DNA of 64,000 nt from Hyphobacterium marinum (GCF_036330325.1 NZ_JAZDRO010000001.1:620001-684000); one strand, 5' to 3'; positions 16,990-26,182 are shown, numbered from the stretch's first letter. Notes: generated by a model from the sequence alone, not told the origin. Numbers and translations: made by a program.

Positions 16990-17876
16990 GCCTTCGGGGC
17001 CATGACACACAGCGCGTCCTCGATCAATTCGAAAACCACCGGCGAATTGGCATAGCCCGGCTCGCCGTCGACGATCAGTGGCAAGCGGCGCTTGGAATGC
17101 GCCTCGATATGGTGGCCCGTCGCGCGCCAAGCGCGCTTCTGGTGCTTGAAATCGGCGAAGGCGGCGCGCGCCAGCATGATCGACAGATCCACGACGCCGA
17201 AGGGCCGTCCGGCATAGACTTCGAGAATGGGTTCAAAGCGGGATTCGCCACCCTGGGCGTGGGCGTCACCCATCCGCCCCACGGATACATAAGCGGCGCG
17301 GGCGCGGCGGAAATGGGTCTCGCCATCGATGGTGAAGCCGATATAGCGCGTGGTTAGACTGCGGACCCCGGCCCGTATATAGCGCCAGATCGCGCGCAAC
17401 CGCCCGTCATGTGGCGGCTCGCGCAACAGTTCGCGCGCCTTGGCGAAGGCCGGCGTGATCCCGACCGCTGCCGCGATGAGGAAGATGCGCCCGTCAACTC
17501 GGCCACACGGAATTTTGCGGGGTTCATATCCCGCCGAGGTGGCGATCACGGAGTCCATGTCCCCATCACCGTAGAGGCGCTTGGCCAAGAGGTTGGCCGT
17601 GCCGGCCGGCAGGACGAGTAGGGGTGGCGGCGAGTCCAGTTCCGACAGCGCCGTGGCGAAAGCGGCGACGGTGCCGTCACCGGCGGCAATGGCGAAGGCG
17701 TCACCTGGAATCTCGCAGGCCTCGGCGATGCCGGCCTCGATGTCATCGCTGATATCGGTCACCGTGATGGGCGACCAGCCTGCGGCCTCCAACCCGTCAA
17801 CAACAGACTCGACGGTCATGCCACGCGTAAAGGCACCGGCATGCCGGTTGACGAGGAGGTGGAGGGCGCGCGCCAT
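16986..17876 (-). CDS. Diacylglycerol kinase-family lipid kinase
   Basis: The 296-residue protein has the DAGK catalytic fold: an N-terminal LLVNRHAGAF strand, the nucleotide-binding AAGDGTVAAF motif near residue 67, and VLPAGTANLLAKRL near residue 92. The C-terminal half has the DFKHQKRAWRATGHHIEAH region and VDGEPGY, both typical of YegS/BmrU-type kinases. It would phosphorylate diacylglycerol or a related lipid at the inner membrane. A TTG nine bases upstream is also in frame, but the AAGGA site spaces better to the ATG at 17876. It forms an operon with the phosphoesterase. Confidence 0.9.
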   Translation of the reverse strand: MARALHLLVNRHAGAFTRGMTVESVVDGLEAAGWSPITVTDISDDIEAGIAEACEIPGDAFAIAAGDGTVAAFATALSELDSPPPLLVLPAGTANLLAKRLYGDGDMDSVIATSAGYEPRKIPCGRVDGRIFLIAAAVGITPAFAKARELLREPPHDGRLRAIWRYIRAGVRSLTTRYIGFTIDGETHFRRARAAYVSVGRMGDAHAQGGESRFEPILEVYAGRPFGVVDLSIMLARAAFADFKHQKRAWRATGHHIEAHSKRRLPLIVDGEPGYANSPVVFELIEDALCVMAPKA

Positions 17877-17963
17877 CAGGGGCAATCCTTCAGGGGTGGA
17901 TACAAGCCGGTAGAACGCCGGGCGGTCTGTTTGGTTGCCTTACGGACGCAGACGGATTCCGGA

Positions 17964-19148
17964 TCAGGCGTTCTGGAACCAGGGCTTCAGGGCGCGGGCG
18001 GCCTGGCGGATGCGCTGTTCATTCTCGACGAGGGCCAGCCGGACATGCCCGTCGCCGTGTTCGCCAAAGCCCAGGCCGGGTGCAACAGCAACGCCGGTCT
18101 CTTCGAGCAGGCGTTTGGAGAACTCCACCGAGCCGAGATGCGCCCATGTCTCCGGAATCGGGGTCCAGGCGAACATGGTCGCTGCCGGGGCGGGCACATG
18201 GAAACCGGCGCGGCCGAAGCTCTCGACCAGGACGTCCCGGCGCGCCTTGTAGATGCCGCGCAGCGCCTCGACATTGTCCTGCGGGCCATCCAGCGCAGCG
18301 ATAGCCGCGACCTGGACCGGGGTGAACGCCCCGTAATCGAGATAGGATTTGACCCGTTTCAGCGCGTCGATCAGGCGCTGTGACCCGGCGGCGAAGCCGA
18401 TACGCCAGCCCGGCATGGAATAGGTCTTCGACACCGAGGTGAATTCCACCGCCACATCCTGCGCGCCTTCGACCTCGAGGATGGAGGGCGGTGGCGGCCC
18501 GTCAAACCAGATTTCCGAATAGGCGAGATCGGAAATGAGGACGAGGTCGTGGGCTTTCGCCAGCGCTACCGCGTCGCGGTAGAAGTCGAGATCGACGACT
18601 TGCGCGGTCGGGTTGGACGGGAAGTTCAGCACCAGCGCCGAAGGGGCCGGGATCGACCGGCGGCAGGCATGGGCCACGTCACTGAGGAACTGCTCTGGTC
18701 CCTCCCAGGTGATCGGGCGAACTGCGGCTCCGGCGATGATGAAGCCGAACATGTGGATCGGGTAGGACGGGTCGGGCGCGAGGATCACGTCGCCTGGCGC
18801 GGTGATCGCCTGGGCGAGATTGGCGAGGCCCTCCTTGGAACCGAGCGTGACGCAGACTTCGCGGTCGGCATCGAGCCCGACATTGAAGCGGCGCTCGTAA
18901 TAGCGCGTGAGGGCTTTCCGCAAGGCCGGAATGCCCGCACTCGCCGAATAGCGGTGCGCGCGCGGATCAGCGGCAACTTCCTTCAGCTTGTCGATGATAT
19001 GCGGGGCGGGCGGCAGATCGGGATTGCCCATGCCGAAGTCGATGACGTCACGGCCCGCCTTGCGCTGGGCGAGCTTGAGGCGGTTCACCTCGGCGAAGAC
19101 GTAAGGGGGCAGGCGGCGTTCGCGGTAGAAGACAGGCGCGGAGGTCAT
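17964..19148 (-). CDS. Class I/II aminotransferase (AlaC-like)
   Basis: The 394-residue PLP enzyme shows the fold type I signature throughout: DFGMGNPDLP near the N terminus, the substrate-binding NFPSNPTAQVV, SDLAYSEIWFDG, and the Schiff-base lysine in SVSKTYSMPGWRIGF. The pattern resembles AlaC, an alanine-pyruvate transaminase, and other members of the LL-diaminopimelate aminotransferase-like group. It would transfer an amino group between alanine or a related amino acid and a 2-oxo acid. Many relatives lie beside homoserine dehydrogenase; here that neighbour is absent. It is a single-gene unit. Confidence 0.9.
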   Translation of the reverse strand: MTSAPVFYRERRLPPYVFAEVNRLKLAQRKAGRDVIDFGMGNPDLPPAPHIIDKLKEVAADPRAHRYSASAGIPALRKALTRYYERRFNVGLDADREVCVTLGSKEGLANLAQAITAPGDVILAPDPSYPIHMFGFIIAGAAVRPITWEGPEQFLSDVAHACRRSIPAPSALVLNFPSNPTAQVVDLDFYRDAVALAKAHDLVLISDLAYSEIWFDGPPPPSILEVEGAQDVAVEFTSVSKTYSMPGWRIGFAAGSQRLIDALKRVKSYLDYGAFTPVQVAAIAALDGPQDNVEALRGIYKARRDVLVESFGRAGFHVPAPAATMFAWTPIPETWAHLGSVEFSKRLLEETGVAVAPGLGFGEHGDGHVRLALVENEQRIRQAARALKPWFQNA

Positions 19149-19236
19149 GGGCAGGCGGGCTTTCGCAAGGTCGGCGTTGGTGAAGTTGTCAGGCTAGCGG
19201 AAGTCCGGCCCGGCTGTCAGCGTGAATTGGCGGCGT

Positions 19237-19605
19237 TCAGTCAAACGCCCCGGAGACATCCTTCGCATAGATCAGCGCCCGGCCATCGGCGATGAGGCTG
19301 CCGTCTTCGGTCCGGCAGGTCGTGGCCAGGTCGACGAGGTGCTTGTCCGGGCGAAGGCGCGTGATCTCGACCCGCGCGGTCAGTGGTTCACCGAGAGGTG
19401 CGGGTGCGAGGAAGCGGATCTCCTGTTTGAGGTAATTGGCACCCTGACCCGGCAAGTCCATGCCGAGGAGATCGGAAAACATCGCGTGAATGAAGGGCTC
19501 GGCGACAAGGCCGGTGCGCAGCGGCGCTCCGGTCAGGCGGGAGAGCGCCTCGACATCCTTTGCAGTGAAGCGGCGGGTCCGTTCGGCAAGATCGCCCGGC
19601 TTCAT
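19237..19605 (-). CDS. MaoC-like hot-dog protein lacking the hydratase motif
   Basis: The 122-residue hot-dog protein has the second half of the MaoC domain intact (YLKQEIRFLAPAPLGEPLTARVEI then RLRPDKHLVDLATTC). The hydratase motif expected after the first helix is gone: EALSRLTGAPLRTGLVAEPF replaces the usual LTGDxNPxH...VAHG segment, so the catalytic Asp and His are missing along with about a dozen residues. Its start overlaps the stop of the next MaoC gene by four bases. A non-catalytic partner in a heteromeric hydratase is the best reading; an independent thioesterase is less likely. Confidence 0.85.
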   Translation of the reverse strand: MKPGDLAERTRRFTAKDVEALSRLTGAPLRTGLVAEPFIHAMFSDLLGMDLPGQGANYLKQEIRFLAPAPLGEPLTARVEITRLRPDKHLVDLATTCRTEDGSLIADGRALIYAKDVSGAFD

Positions 19606-19961
19606 CGCTGCACCTGCGTGTGGCCGGTCAGACAGAGTTCGCCATCGCTGGCGCGCCGGGCGGAGAACGCGATCCGGTCGCCGTCCGTCCATTCGGCGGT
19701 GAAGTCCAGTGTCTCGCCCGCCGGGGCCGGATTGGGGAACATCACCGCTTGCTCCAACTGGACGGCTCCGGGTGCGAGTTGTTCGACCAGGCCGCGCGCG
19801 ATGGCGCAGAGATAGGCTCCGTGCGCGACCGTCTTGCCGAACCGGGTCCGGGACGCAAATCCGGGGTCGACATGGATCGGATTGGCGTCGCCGGACAGTG
19901 CGGCGAACGCGTCGAAATCGGCCTGGCGCATGTCTTTCTGCAGCGTGACCCGCCCGGTCAT
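19602..19961 (-). CDS. MaoC-family enoyl-CoA hydratase (catalytic)
   Basis: The 119-residue protein contains the complete (R)-specific hydratase motif FAALSGDANPIHVDPGFA, with the catalytic Asp and His, followed by the RFGKTVAHGAYL helix start. It would hydrate trans-2-enoyl-CoA in an oxidation pathway. It is about the length of a single hot-dog and needs a partner to make a dimer. It lies between the acyl-CoA ligase upstream and the motif-less MaoC protein downstream, with four-base overlaps on both sides, which points to one polycistronic message. Confidence 0.9.
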   Translation of the reverse strand: MTGRVTLQKDMRQADFDAFAALSGDANPIHVDPGFASRTRFGKTVAHGAYLCAIARGLVEQLAPGAVQLEQAVMFPNPAPAGETLDFTAEWTDGDRIAFSARRASDGELCLTGHTQVQR

Positions 19962-21463
19962 GCCTGGCCCTCACGAGGCAGGAGATGTTTCTGCACCTTG
20001 CCCGCAGCGGTCCGCGGCAAGGTGTCTGAAAAGACAAAACGGGCCGGGACCTTGAAGGCCGCGAGGCGCGTGCGGCACCAGGTTTTCAATTCGTCTGCGG
20101 TGGCGGCCTGGCCCGGTTTCAGCTCGACATGGGCGCAGCCGGTCTCGCCCCATTTCTCGCTCGGTTCGCCCACGACCGCAGCTTCAAAGACCGCCGGGTG
20201 GGACGCCAGGACATTCTCGACTTCAGCCGGATAAACATTCTCGCCGCCGGAGATATACATCTCCTTGATCCGGCCCACGACATAGACATAGCCGTCCGCG
20301 TCGCGCCGCCCGAGATCGCCGCTTTTGAGCCAGCCATCATCGGTGAAGAGCGCTTTGGTCTCTTCGGGCCGGTTCCAGTAGCCCGGCGTCATGCCGGGGC
20401 CGGAGAACTGGATTTCGCCGGTCTCTTCGTCGCCCGCAAGCGCGCCGTCCGGTTTCGCGATACGCGCATCGATGAAGAGCTGGGGCTTCCCGACCGAGCC
20501 GATTTTCGCGGTCGCGGCCTCCGGGTCCGAAAGGAAGGCGGTCGGACCGGTCTCGGTCATCCCGAACCCGTTGCAGACGCGCGGGCCACGCGCCGCGAAA
20601 CGCTCTACCAGCGTGTCGGGCAGGGGCGCGCCGCCGCAGGCCCAGTGGCGGACTTTCGACAGATCGACCGACTCAAAGCGGGGATGAAGGCTGAGCTCGC
20701 GGTAAATGGCCGGGACACCGATGAAGACGTCGATCCCGCCGGTCTCAATGAGGTCGAGCATCGCTCCGGCCTCGAAACCGGGAAGGACCTGGACGTGCCC
20801 GCCCGCAATGAGGACGGGCAAAGTGTGCAGATTGATCCCGGCGGTATGGAAGAGCGGCAGGAAATTCAGGGTCGCATCGCCATCGCGCAGCCCGATTGCC
20901 TGGGAAATGTTGAGATAGTTCACCAGCGCCATGCCGTAGGTCTGTATGACGCCCTTGGGCTGGCCGGTCGTGCCGGACGTGTAGATCAGATACCAGGTCT
21001 CACCCGAGGGCCAGCGCTCGCGACCGGCCAGCGGTTCTGCCGCCGCAACCCGGTCCGGGTAGCCGCCTGGCTGGTCGAGGTCGAGCGCTGCGATGCCGGC
21101 CTCGCCGGCCAGGGCCAAGGCCGTCTCGCGATCTTCCTGGCCGTGGATGATCAGCGCCGGGCCGCAATCGGCGATGAGCGGTGTCAGCTCGGCGGCGGGC
21201 ATGCGCCAGTTGAGCGGGACGAGAATGGCTCCGATCTTTCCGCATGCCATCAGGATTTCGAAGAATTCGACCCGGTTGCGGCAAAGGATCACGACGCGGC
21301 TGCCTGCTGTGACGCCGGACTCGACGAGGACCTGGGCGGCCCGGGCAGCGCGGTTGTTGAAGGCACGATAGGTCATCGACCGGCCCGTCTTCACATCGGT
21401 GAAAGCCGTTCGGTCCGGGGTCAGCGCGGCGCGGCGTGCGGCGATGTCGGTGAGGAAGTCCAT
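19958..21463 (-). CDS. Acyl-CoA synthetase (AMP-forming)
   Basis: The 501-residue adenylate-forming enzyme has the P-loop YTSGTTGQPKGV near residue 166, the A5 motif GFGMTETGP near 300, the GDLGRRDADGYVYVVGR stretch with catalytic residues near 385, and a C-terminal lysine in PRTAAGKVQK. It activates a carboxylic acid to its CoA thioester. The context (TetR, enoyl-CoA isomerase, MaoC pair, hydrolases, TonB receptor) suggests a fatty, alicyclic or aromatic-derived acid. It overlaps the stop of the upstream isomerase gene by one base and the start of the MaoC gene by four. Confidence 0.93.
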   Translation of the reverse strand: MDFLTDIAARRAALTPDRTAFTDVKTGRSMTYRAFNNRAARAAQVLVESGVTAGSRVVILCRNRVEFFEILMACGKIGAILVPLNWRMPAAELTPLIADCGPALIIHGQEDRETALALAGEAGIAALDLDQPGGYPDRVAAAEPLAGRERWPSGETWYLIYTSGTTGQPKGVIQTYGMALVNYLNISQAIGLRDGDATLNFLPLFHTAGINLHTLPVLIAGGHVQVLPGFEAGAMLDLIETGGIDVFIGVPAIYRELSLHPRFESVDLSKVRHWACGGAPLPDTLVERFAARGPRVCNGFGMTETGPTAFLSDPEAATAKIGSVGKPQLFIDARIAKPDGALAGDEETGEIQFSGPGMTPGYWNRPEETKALFTDDGWLKSGDLGRRDADGYVYVVGRIKEMYISGGENVYPAEVENVLASHPAVFEAAVVGEPSEKWGETGCAHVELKPGQAATADELKTWCRTRLAAFKVPARFVFSDTLPRTAAGKVQKHLLPREGQA

Positions 21464-22254
21464 CAGCCTGCCTCTTTGGCTGTCCGGCCGGACGCGGCGA
21501 AGGCGCGCATCCTGGCGATGGTTTCCGGGCGCAACAGGCAGTCGAGAAAAGCGGTCCGTTCGGCTTCCAGCTCGGCTCTCAAGTCGGCTTCGGCCGGGCG
21601 CAGCAAGCGGCGGCTAGCCTGTAACGTTGCCGTGTCGGCGCTGGCGAGCGTGCGCGCTTCGGTCTCCATGGCCGAGGCAAAATCACTCGCCGAACAGACC
21701 CGGTCACACACGCCCATCGCCAGACAGGTGGCCGCGTCAAGCCGGTCGTTTCCGGCAATCCATGCATGGGTGCGGGCCGATCCGATCCGGGCCGGAAGCA
21801 GCGCTGTCCAGCCGCCATCGGGCGCGAACCCCATTGCGGCGTACCAGGGCTGGACGAAGGCGGTGTCGGCCATGATGATCCGGTCGGCGGCGAGCGCGAG
21901 TCCGAGCGACCCGCCAGTGAGTGGTCCATTGACGGCGGCCAGGACAGGGGCGGGAAAGGCCTGAAGCGCCAGGATGACGTCATTGAGCCCGTCGACAAGC
22001 GTGCGTCCGTGTGCGGCGAGGGCTTCAGGATCGCCGGCATGGGCCAGAAAGCCCAGAATGTCGCCGCCGGAGGAAAAGGCCTTGCCGGCACCGGACACCA
22101 CAAGCGGGCGGTTCCGATCCGCCGAGCCGATCGCTGTGAGCAGGTCATCGAGCAGGGCAGGGGTCAGGGCGTTGCCGCGATCAGGACGGCTGAGGACGAG
22201 GCCGGTTGCCGGGCCCACCGATCTGCGCAGAACGAGGCCGGCCCCGTCCGTCAT
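21463..22254 (-). CDS. Enoyl-CoA hydratase/isomerase-family protein (isomerase-like)
   Basis: The 263-residue crotonase-fold protein has the oxyanion-hole segments GAGKAFSSGGDILGF and AAVNGPLTGGSLGLALAADR. The two glutamates of true hydratases are replaced: the GGGCEL position reads GGSLGL and the QPE position reads QPW. The later GFAPDGGWT carries the Asp seen in PaaG-like and delta3-delta2-enoyl-CoA isomerases. It is therefore more likely an isomerase than a hydratase, which fits the presence of separate MaoC hydratases in the operon. The start overlaps the tetR stop by four bases. Confidence 0.85.
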   Translation of the reverse strand: MTDGAGLVLRRSVGPATGLVLSRPDRGNALTPALLDDLLTAIGSADRNRPLVVSGAGKAFSSGGDILGFLAHAGDPEALAAHGRTLVDGLNDVILALQAFPAPVLAAVNGPLTGGSLGLALAADRIIMADTAFVQPWYAAMGFAPDGGWTALLPARIGSARTHAWIAGNDRLDAATCLAMGVCDRVCSASDFASAMETEARTLASADTATLQASRRLLRPAEADLRAELEAERTAFLDCLLRPETIARMRAFAASGRTAKEAG

Positions 22255-22859
22255 GCGTCGAGGCCGTTTTTCAGCAGGTCGTAGACGGCATCGGCGAGAT
22301 CGTCCGCCTTGCGGGTCTCATCCCAGACGCCAAAGCGCAGTCCGAGGAAGACACTGACCCCGATCAGGGCCCAGGCCCGGGCCTCCGCGTCGCCGGCGCG
22401 AATTTCGCCGCGCCCGGCCGCGTCTTCCAGATTGCGGCGATAGCCGTCAGCGAAGTTGTCGTAATAGGCCCGGTAGGCGTCCGGCGCGACGAACTGCGCT
22501 TCCATGACGATGTGGTATAGATCACGGTGTTCGCGGGCGAACTCGATGAAGGCCTTGACCCCGCGCCGTTCGGCTTCGAGCCGGTTGGGCGCGTCGGAAA
22601 CCCGTTCGGCAATCCAGGACCGGGTGACGTGGCCCATGTGTGCGACGAGGGCGCGGAATACCTCGTCCTTGGACTCGAAATAGACGTAGAACGTCCCCAG
22701 CGCGACCTTCGCCCGGCGCGTAATTTCCCCAATGGATGTCGCATGAAAGCCATTGGCTCCGAACTCGCGTTCGGCGGCCTCCAGCAGCTTTCTGCGCGTA
22801 CGTTCACCGCGTGCGGTCTTGGGGCTCTTGTCCGGGGTCTTGGATTTCAAAGTTGACAT
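22251..22859 (-). CDS. TetR-family transcriptional regulator
   Basis: The 202-residue protein has an N-terminal basic stretch and a TetR helix-turn-helix (RRKLLEAAEREFGANGFHAT then SIGEITRRAKVALGTFYVYF), followed by a variable ligand domain. It is the first gene of the leftward operon and is divergent from a hydrolase and TonB receptor operon. The likely ligand is a CoA ester or the substrate itself. A 21-base imperfect palindrome lies immediately upstream of its start and is the obvious operator for both directions. Confidence 0.92.
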   Translation of the reverse strand: MSTLKSKTPDKSPKTARGERTRRKLLEAAEREFGANGFHATSIGEITRRAKVALGTFYVYFESKDEVFRALVAHMGHVTRSWIAERVSDAPNRLEAERRGVKAFIEFAREHRDLYHIVMEAQFVAPDAYRAYYDNFADGYRRNLEDAAGRGEIRAGDAEARAWALIGVSVFLGLRFGVWDETRKADDLADAVYDLLKNGLDA

Positions 22860-22863
22860 CTGA

Positions 22864-22884
22864 TTCAGTTTTCACAAAATTGAA
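22864..22884. promoter_or_regulatory. Candidate TetR operator
   Basis: TTCAGTTTT-CAC-AAAATTGAA is an inverted repeat with eight of nine arm bases matching and a three-base spacer. It sits four bases before the tetR start codon and about 60 bases before the divergent hydrolase gene, a position suited to autorepression and control of both operons. Confidence 0.6.
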
Positions 22885-22944
22885 ATGGACGCAATACGGC
22901 ACGAATAGGGGCGCGGCAGACGCCCCGGTGCGGGGAGAGCAGTC

Positions 22945-23859
22945 TTGAATGAAGCGGGTACCCTTGGGGTGCGCGCCGGGCAATCCGGCGTAGAAACCGT
23001 GACGCTGGACGACGGCGCGGCGATGGCCGTGCGGGTGTCGGGCTCGGGTGATCCCCTGCTGCTGGTCCATGGCTGGGCGGCCCATGGGGGCTTCTTCGAA
23101 GGCCTCGCGGACGCGCTGTCGGACTCATTTTCCATCATCGTTCCTGATCTGCGTGGCCATGGCGCGACAGGCCGGGGTGAAGGGCCGCTGACCATGGCCC
23201 GGCTCGCCGACGACCTTCACGCGTTACTGCGTGTGCTCGATCTGCGCAATGCCGTTGCGGTCGGATGGTCGATGGGTGCGATGGTGTTGTGGTCGATGAT
23301 CGGCCGCCATGGGGCGGACCGGCTCGCCGGTCTTGTCACCATCGACATGAGCCCGCGCATTCTCAACGACGCCGACTGGACGCTGGGGATGCAGACCGGG
23401 CTCGACCGGGCCGCCAGCGCCCAGATCGAAACAGCAATGCGGACCGGTTGGCCGGCCTATGCGGCGGCTTTTGCGCCCCGCATGTTCGCCCGTCCGGAAA
23501 ACGGACAATTGCCGGACATCCTGCCCTGGGCAGTCGACCAGATGGCCGGCAATGATGCAGACGCGATGGCCGAGCTCTGGGGCGCGATGGCCGATACCGA
23601 CTGCCGCGACACGCTCGCCGGAATCCGCATTCCGGCGCTCGTCACCTATGGCGCGCTCAGCCAGGCCTACAGCCCGGAAACCAGCCGCCATCTCGCCGCC
23701 GCCATGCCGGACGCGCGCCTGAAAGGGTTCGCCCGTTCCGGCCATGCCCCGCATCTCGAAGAACCCGACGCGTTCGCACGCGCCATCACCGACTTTGCCC
23801 GCGAGGTCCAGACCGCGCCGGCCCAACCCGAATTTACGAGGGGAGTACGCCATGACTAA
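22945..23859 (+). CDS. Alpha/beta hydrolase
   Basis: The 304-residue protein has an HGW oxyanion segment (LLLVHGWAAHGG), VPDLRGHGAT, the nucleophile elbow GWSMGA near residue 112, and the catalytic histidine in GHAPHLEEP near the end. It would cleave an ester, lactone or C-C bond. No signal peptide is seen, so it acts in the cytoplasm. The start is a TTG preceded by GGGGAG at eight bases; no ATG is available in frame before the domain. Its last eight bases overlap the TonB receptor start. Confidence 0.88.
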   Translation: MNEAGTLGVRAGQSGVETVTLDDGAAMAVRVSGSGDPLLLVHGWAAHGGFFEGLADALSDSFSIIVPDLRGHGATGRGEGPLTMARLADDLHALLRVLDLRNAVAVGWSMGAMVLWSMIGRHGADRLAGLVTIDMSPRILNDADWTLGMQTGLDRAASAQIETAMRTGWPAYAAAFAPRMFARPENGQLPDILPWAVDQMAGNDADAMAELWGAMADTDCRDTLAGIRIPALVTYGALSQAYSPETSRHLAAAMPDARLKGFARSGHAPHLEEPDAFARAITDFAREVQTAPAQPEFTRGVRHD

Positions 23860-26182
23860 CGCACACCGCATTACAAATACCGCCCTGCTGCTTGGCAGTG
23901 TGGCTTCCATCGCCCTGCTCGGTTCGCCGGCCATGGCCATTCAGACCGAAACCACCGCTGATACCGGCAACCGGGACACGATCACGGTCACGGCCCGGCG
24001 GCGCGAGGAATCGCTGCAGGACGTGCCGATCGCCGTGACCGCCTATTCCGGTGCCCAGCTGGAACAGATGGGCGCGCAGGACATCACTTTTGTCGGCCAG
24101 TCGACGCCGAATGTGACGCTGGAAGTCTCCCGCGGTACCAACACGACGCTGTCCGCCTTCATCCGCGGTGTAGGCCAGCAGGATCCGGTCGCCGGCTTTG
24201 AATCCGGTGTCGGCCTCTATGTCGACGACGTCTATCTGAACCGGCCGCAAGCGGCGATCCTGGACATCTATGACGTCGAGCGGATCGAAGTTCTGCGCGG
24301 GCCGCAGGGTACGCTCTATGGCCGCAACACCATCGGCGGCGCGATCAAATACGTGACCCGCCGCCTCTCGACCGAGCCGGAAGCCAATGTCCGCGTCAAT
24401 GTCGGCAGCTACAGCCAGTTCGACGTGATCGCATCGGGCTCCGTGCCGCTGTCCGACACATTCCGTATCGGTGGAGCCGTGGCCCGCTTCACGCGTGACG
24501 GCTTCGGAACCAATCTGATTACCGGCGACGAGAACTACAACAAGGACTCATTCGCCTTCCGCCTGTCGGCAGAATTCGAGCCCAATGACCAGGTTTTCCT
24601 CCGGCTCGCCTATGACAATATCCAGGACGATTCCAACGCCCGCCAGGGCCATCGCCTGATCGCCGACCAGTTCCCGCCCTTCACCTATCCGGTGCTGAAC
24701 AATGTCTATGACACCCGGGCCGGACTGAATGTGGTGCAGCAGGAAGTGACCGGTTCGGGCATTTCCTTCCTTGGCGAGTTCCGTGTGAACGACAACTGGC
24801 AGATCCGCAACATCATGGCCTATCGCGAGGATTCCTCGACGAGCCCGATCGATTTCGACAGCTTGCCGGAAGCCGATCTCGACGTTCCGGCCATCTACGA
24901 GAACGAACAGTTCTCAGAGGAATTCCAGCTGCTCTATGAAGGCGACCGCCTGGCCGGTGTGCTGGGCTTCTACTATCTCGAAGCCGAAGCCAGCACGGTG
25001 TTTGACGTGCTGCTGGCCACGACCGGAGCGCTTCCGGCCGTCGGACTGCCGGGGCTGAATGCCCAGACCTTCGGTGATGTATCGACCAACACCTGGTCGA
25101 TCTTCGGGGATTTCAGTTATGACGTGACCGACCGGGTCAGCGTTTCGCTGGGCGGTCGCTACACGGTCGACGAACGGGCCTCGACCGTGCTGCGCCGGAC
25201 CTATATCGGCGGCTTCTCGGAATTTTTCGGCGGCAACCCGACGCTGATCGCGACGACCTCGAATTTCAACGGCGAGGAAGAGTGGACCGATTTCAGCCCG
25301 CGCGCCTCGGTCAGTTTCCAGGCCGACGACTTCAACAATCTCTACCTGTCCTACAGCCAGGGCTTCAAAGGTGGCGGTTTCGACCCGCGCGGCCAGACCA
25401 CGGCGACGCCTGACTTCAACCAGGACGGGACGGTGTCCCAGGCCGAGATCTTCCAGTTCATGATGTTCGAACCGGAAGAAGTCGACACGTTCGAAGCCGG
25501 CTGGAAAGTCGAGCGTCCGAACTACCGGCACTCGCTGGCGGTTTTCTATTCGGACTACACCAATGTCCAGATCCCGGGCTCGGTCGGCGTCGACACCAAT
25601 AATGACGGTATCGCCGACACCTTTACCGGGGTGACGACCAATGCCGGTGCGGCGACGCTCGCCGGGATCGAGTTCGAAGGTGCAGCCACGCTGGCCGAAG
25701 ACATGGCCCGTCCGGGAGACGCGCTCAACTTCGCCTGGACAGTCGGCTATATCGACGGCGAGTATGACCAGTTCATCAACGCCTTCGGTGTCGATGTCTC
25801 CAATCAGGCCCAGATCCAGAACACGCCGGACTGGACCGCCAGCGCCACGGTTTCCTACATGACGCCGGCCGCGCAGGGCATGCTCAACCTGATGGCGATG
25901 GCGTCCTACCGGGGCGATTCCAGCCAGTTCGAATTCCCCTTCCCGCTGCTCGACCAGGAAGCCTTCACCCTGTTCAACGCCAGCGCGGTCTGGGATTCTG
26001 ACAATGGCCGCTGGCAGCTGGGCCTGCATGGCCGCAACCTGACGGACGAACGCTACCGGGTGGCCGGCTATGACTTCGTCAACAACACGACGCTGGCACC
26101 GGAACTGGGTCTGGAAGGTACGCTGACGGCCTTCTACGGCGATCCGCGCACGGTAACGGCAACGGTAGCCTTCCGTTACTAA
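23852..26182 (+). CDS. TonB-dependent outer-membrane receptor
   Basis: The 776-residue protein has a signal peptide (NTALLLGSVASIALLGSPAMA), a TonB box-like segment (DTITVTARRR), a plug domain (ESLQDVPIAVTAYSG, then VERIEVLRGPQGTLYGRNTIGGAIKYVT), and a 22-strand barrel with the typical (FNNLYLSYSQGFKGGGFDPR, GLHGRNLTDERYRVAGYDF) motifs, ending in FRY. The plug sequence belongs to the iron-complex outer receptor-like group that is greatly expanded in sphingomonads, caulobacters and hyphomonads for carbon-substrate uptake. A GAGGGGAG ribosome site precedes the ATG. Placement between two hydrolases argues for uptake of their substrate. Confidence 0.96.
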   Translation: MTNAHRITNTALLLGSVASIALLGSPAMAIQTETTADTGNRDTITVTARRREESLQDVPIAVTAYSGAQLEQMGAQDITFVGQSTPNVTLEVSRGTNTTLSAFIRGVGQQDPVAGFESGVGLYVDDVYLNRPQAAILDIYDVERIEVLRGPQGTLYGRNTIGGAIKYVTRRLSTEPEANVRVNVGSYSQFDVIASGSVPLSDTFRIGGAVARFTRDGFGTNLITGDENYNKDSFAFRLSAEFEPNDQVFLRLAYDNIQDDSNARQGHRLIADQFPPFTYPVLNNVYDTRAGLNVVQQEVTGSGISFLGEFRVNDNWQIRNIMAYREDSSTSPIDFDSLPEADLDVPAIYENEQFSEEFQLLYEGDRLAGVLGFYYLEAEASTVFDVLLATTGALPAVGLPGLNAQTFGDVSTNTWSIFGDFSYDVTDRVSVSLGGRYTVDERASTVLRRTYIGGFSEFFGGNPTLIATTSNFNGEEEWTDFSPRASVSFQADDFNNLYLSYSQGFKGGGFDPRGQTTATPDFNQDGTVSQAEIFQFMMFEPEEVDTFEAGWKVERPNYRHSLAVFYSDYTNVQIPGSVGVDTNNDGIADTFTGVTTNAGAATLAGIEFEGAATLAEDMARPGDALNFAWTVGYIDGEYDQFINAFGVDVSNQAQIQNTPDWTASATVSYMTPAAQGMLNLMAMASYRGDSSQFEFPFPLLDQEAFTLFNASAVWDSDNGRWQLGLHGRNLTDERYRVAGYDFVNNTTLAPELGLEGTLTAFYGDPRTVTATVAFRY

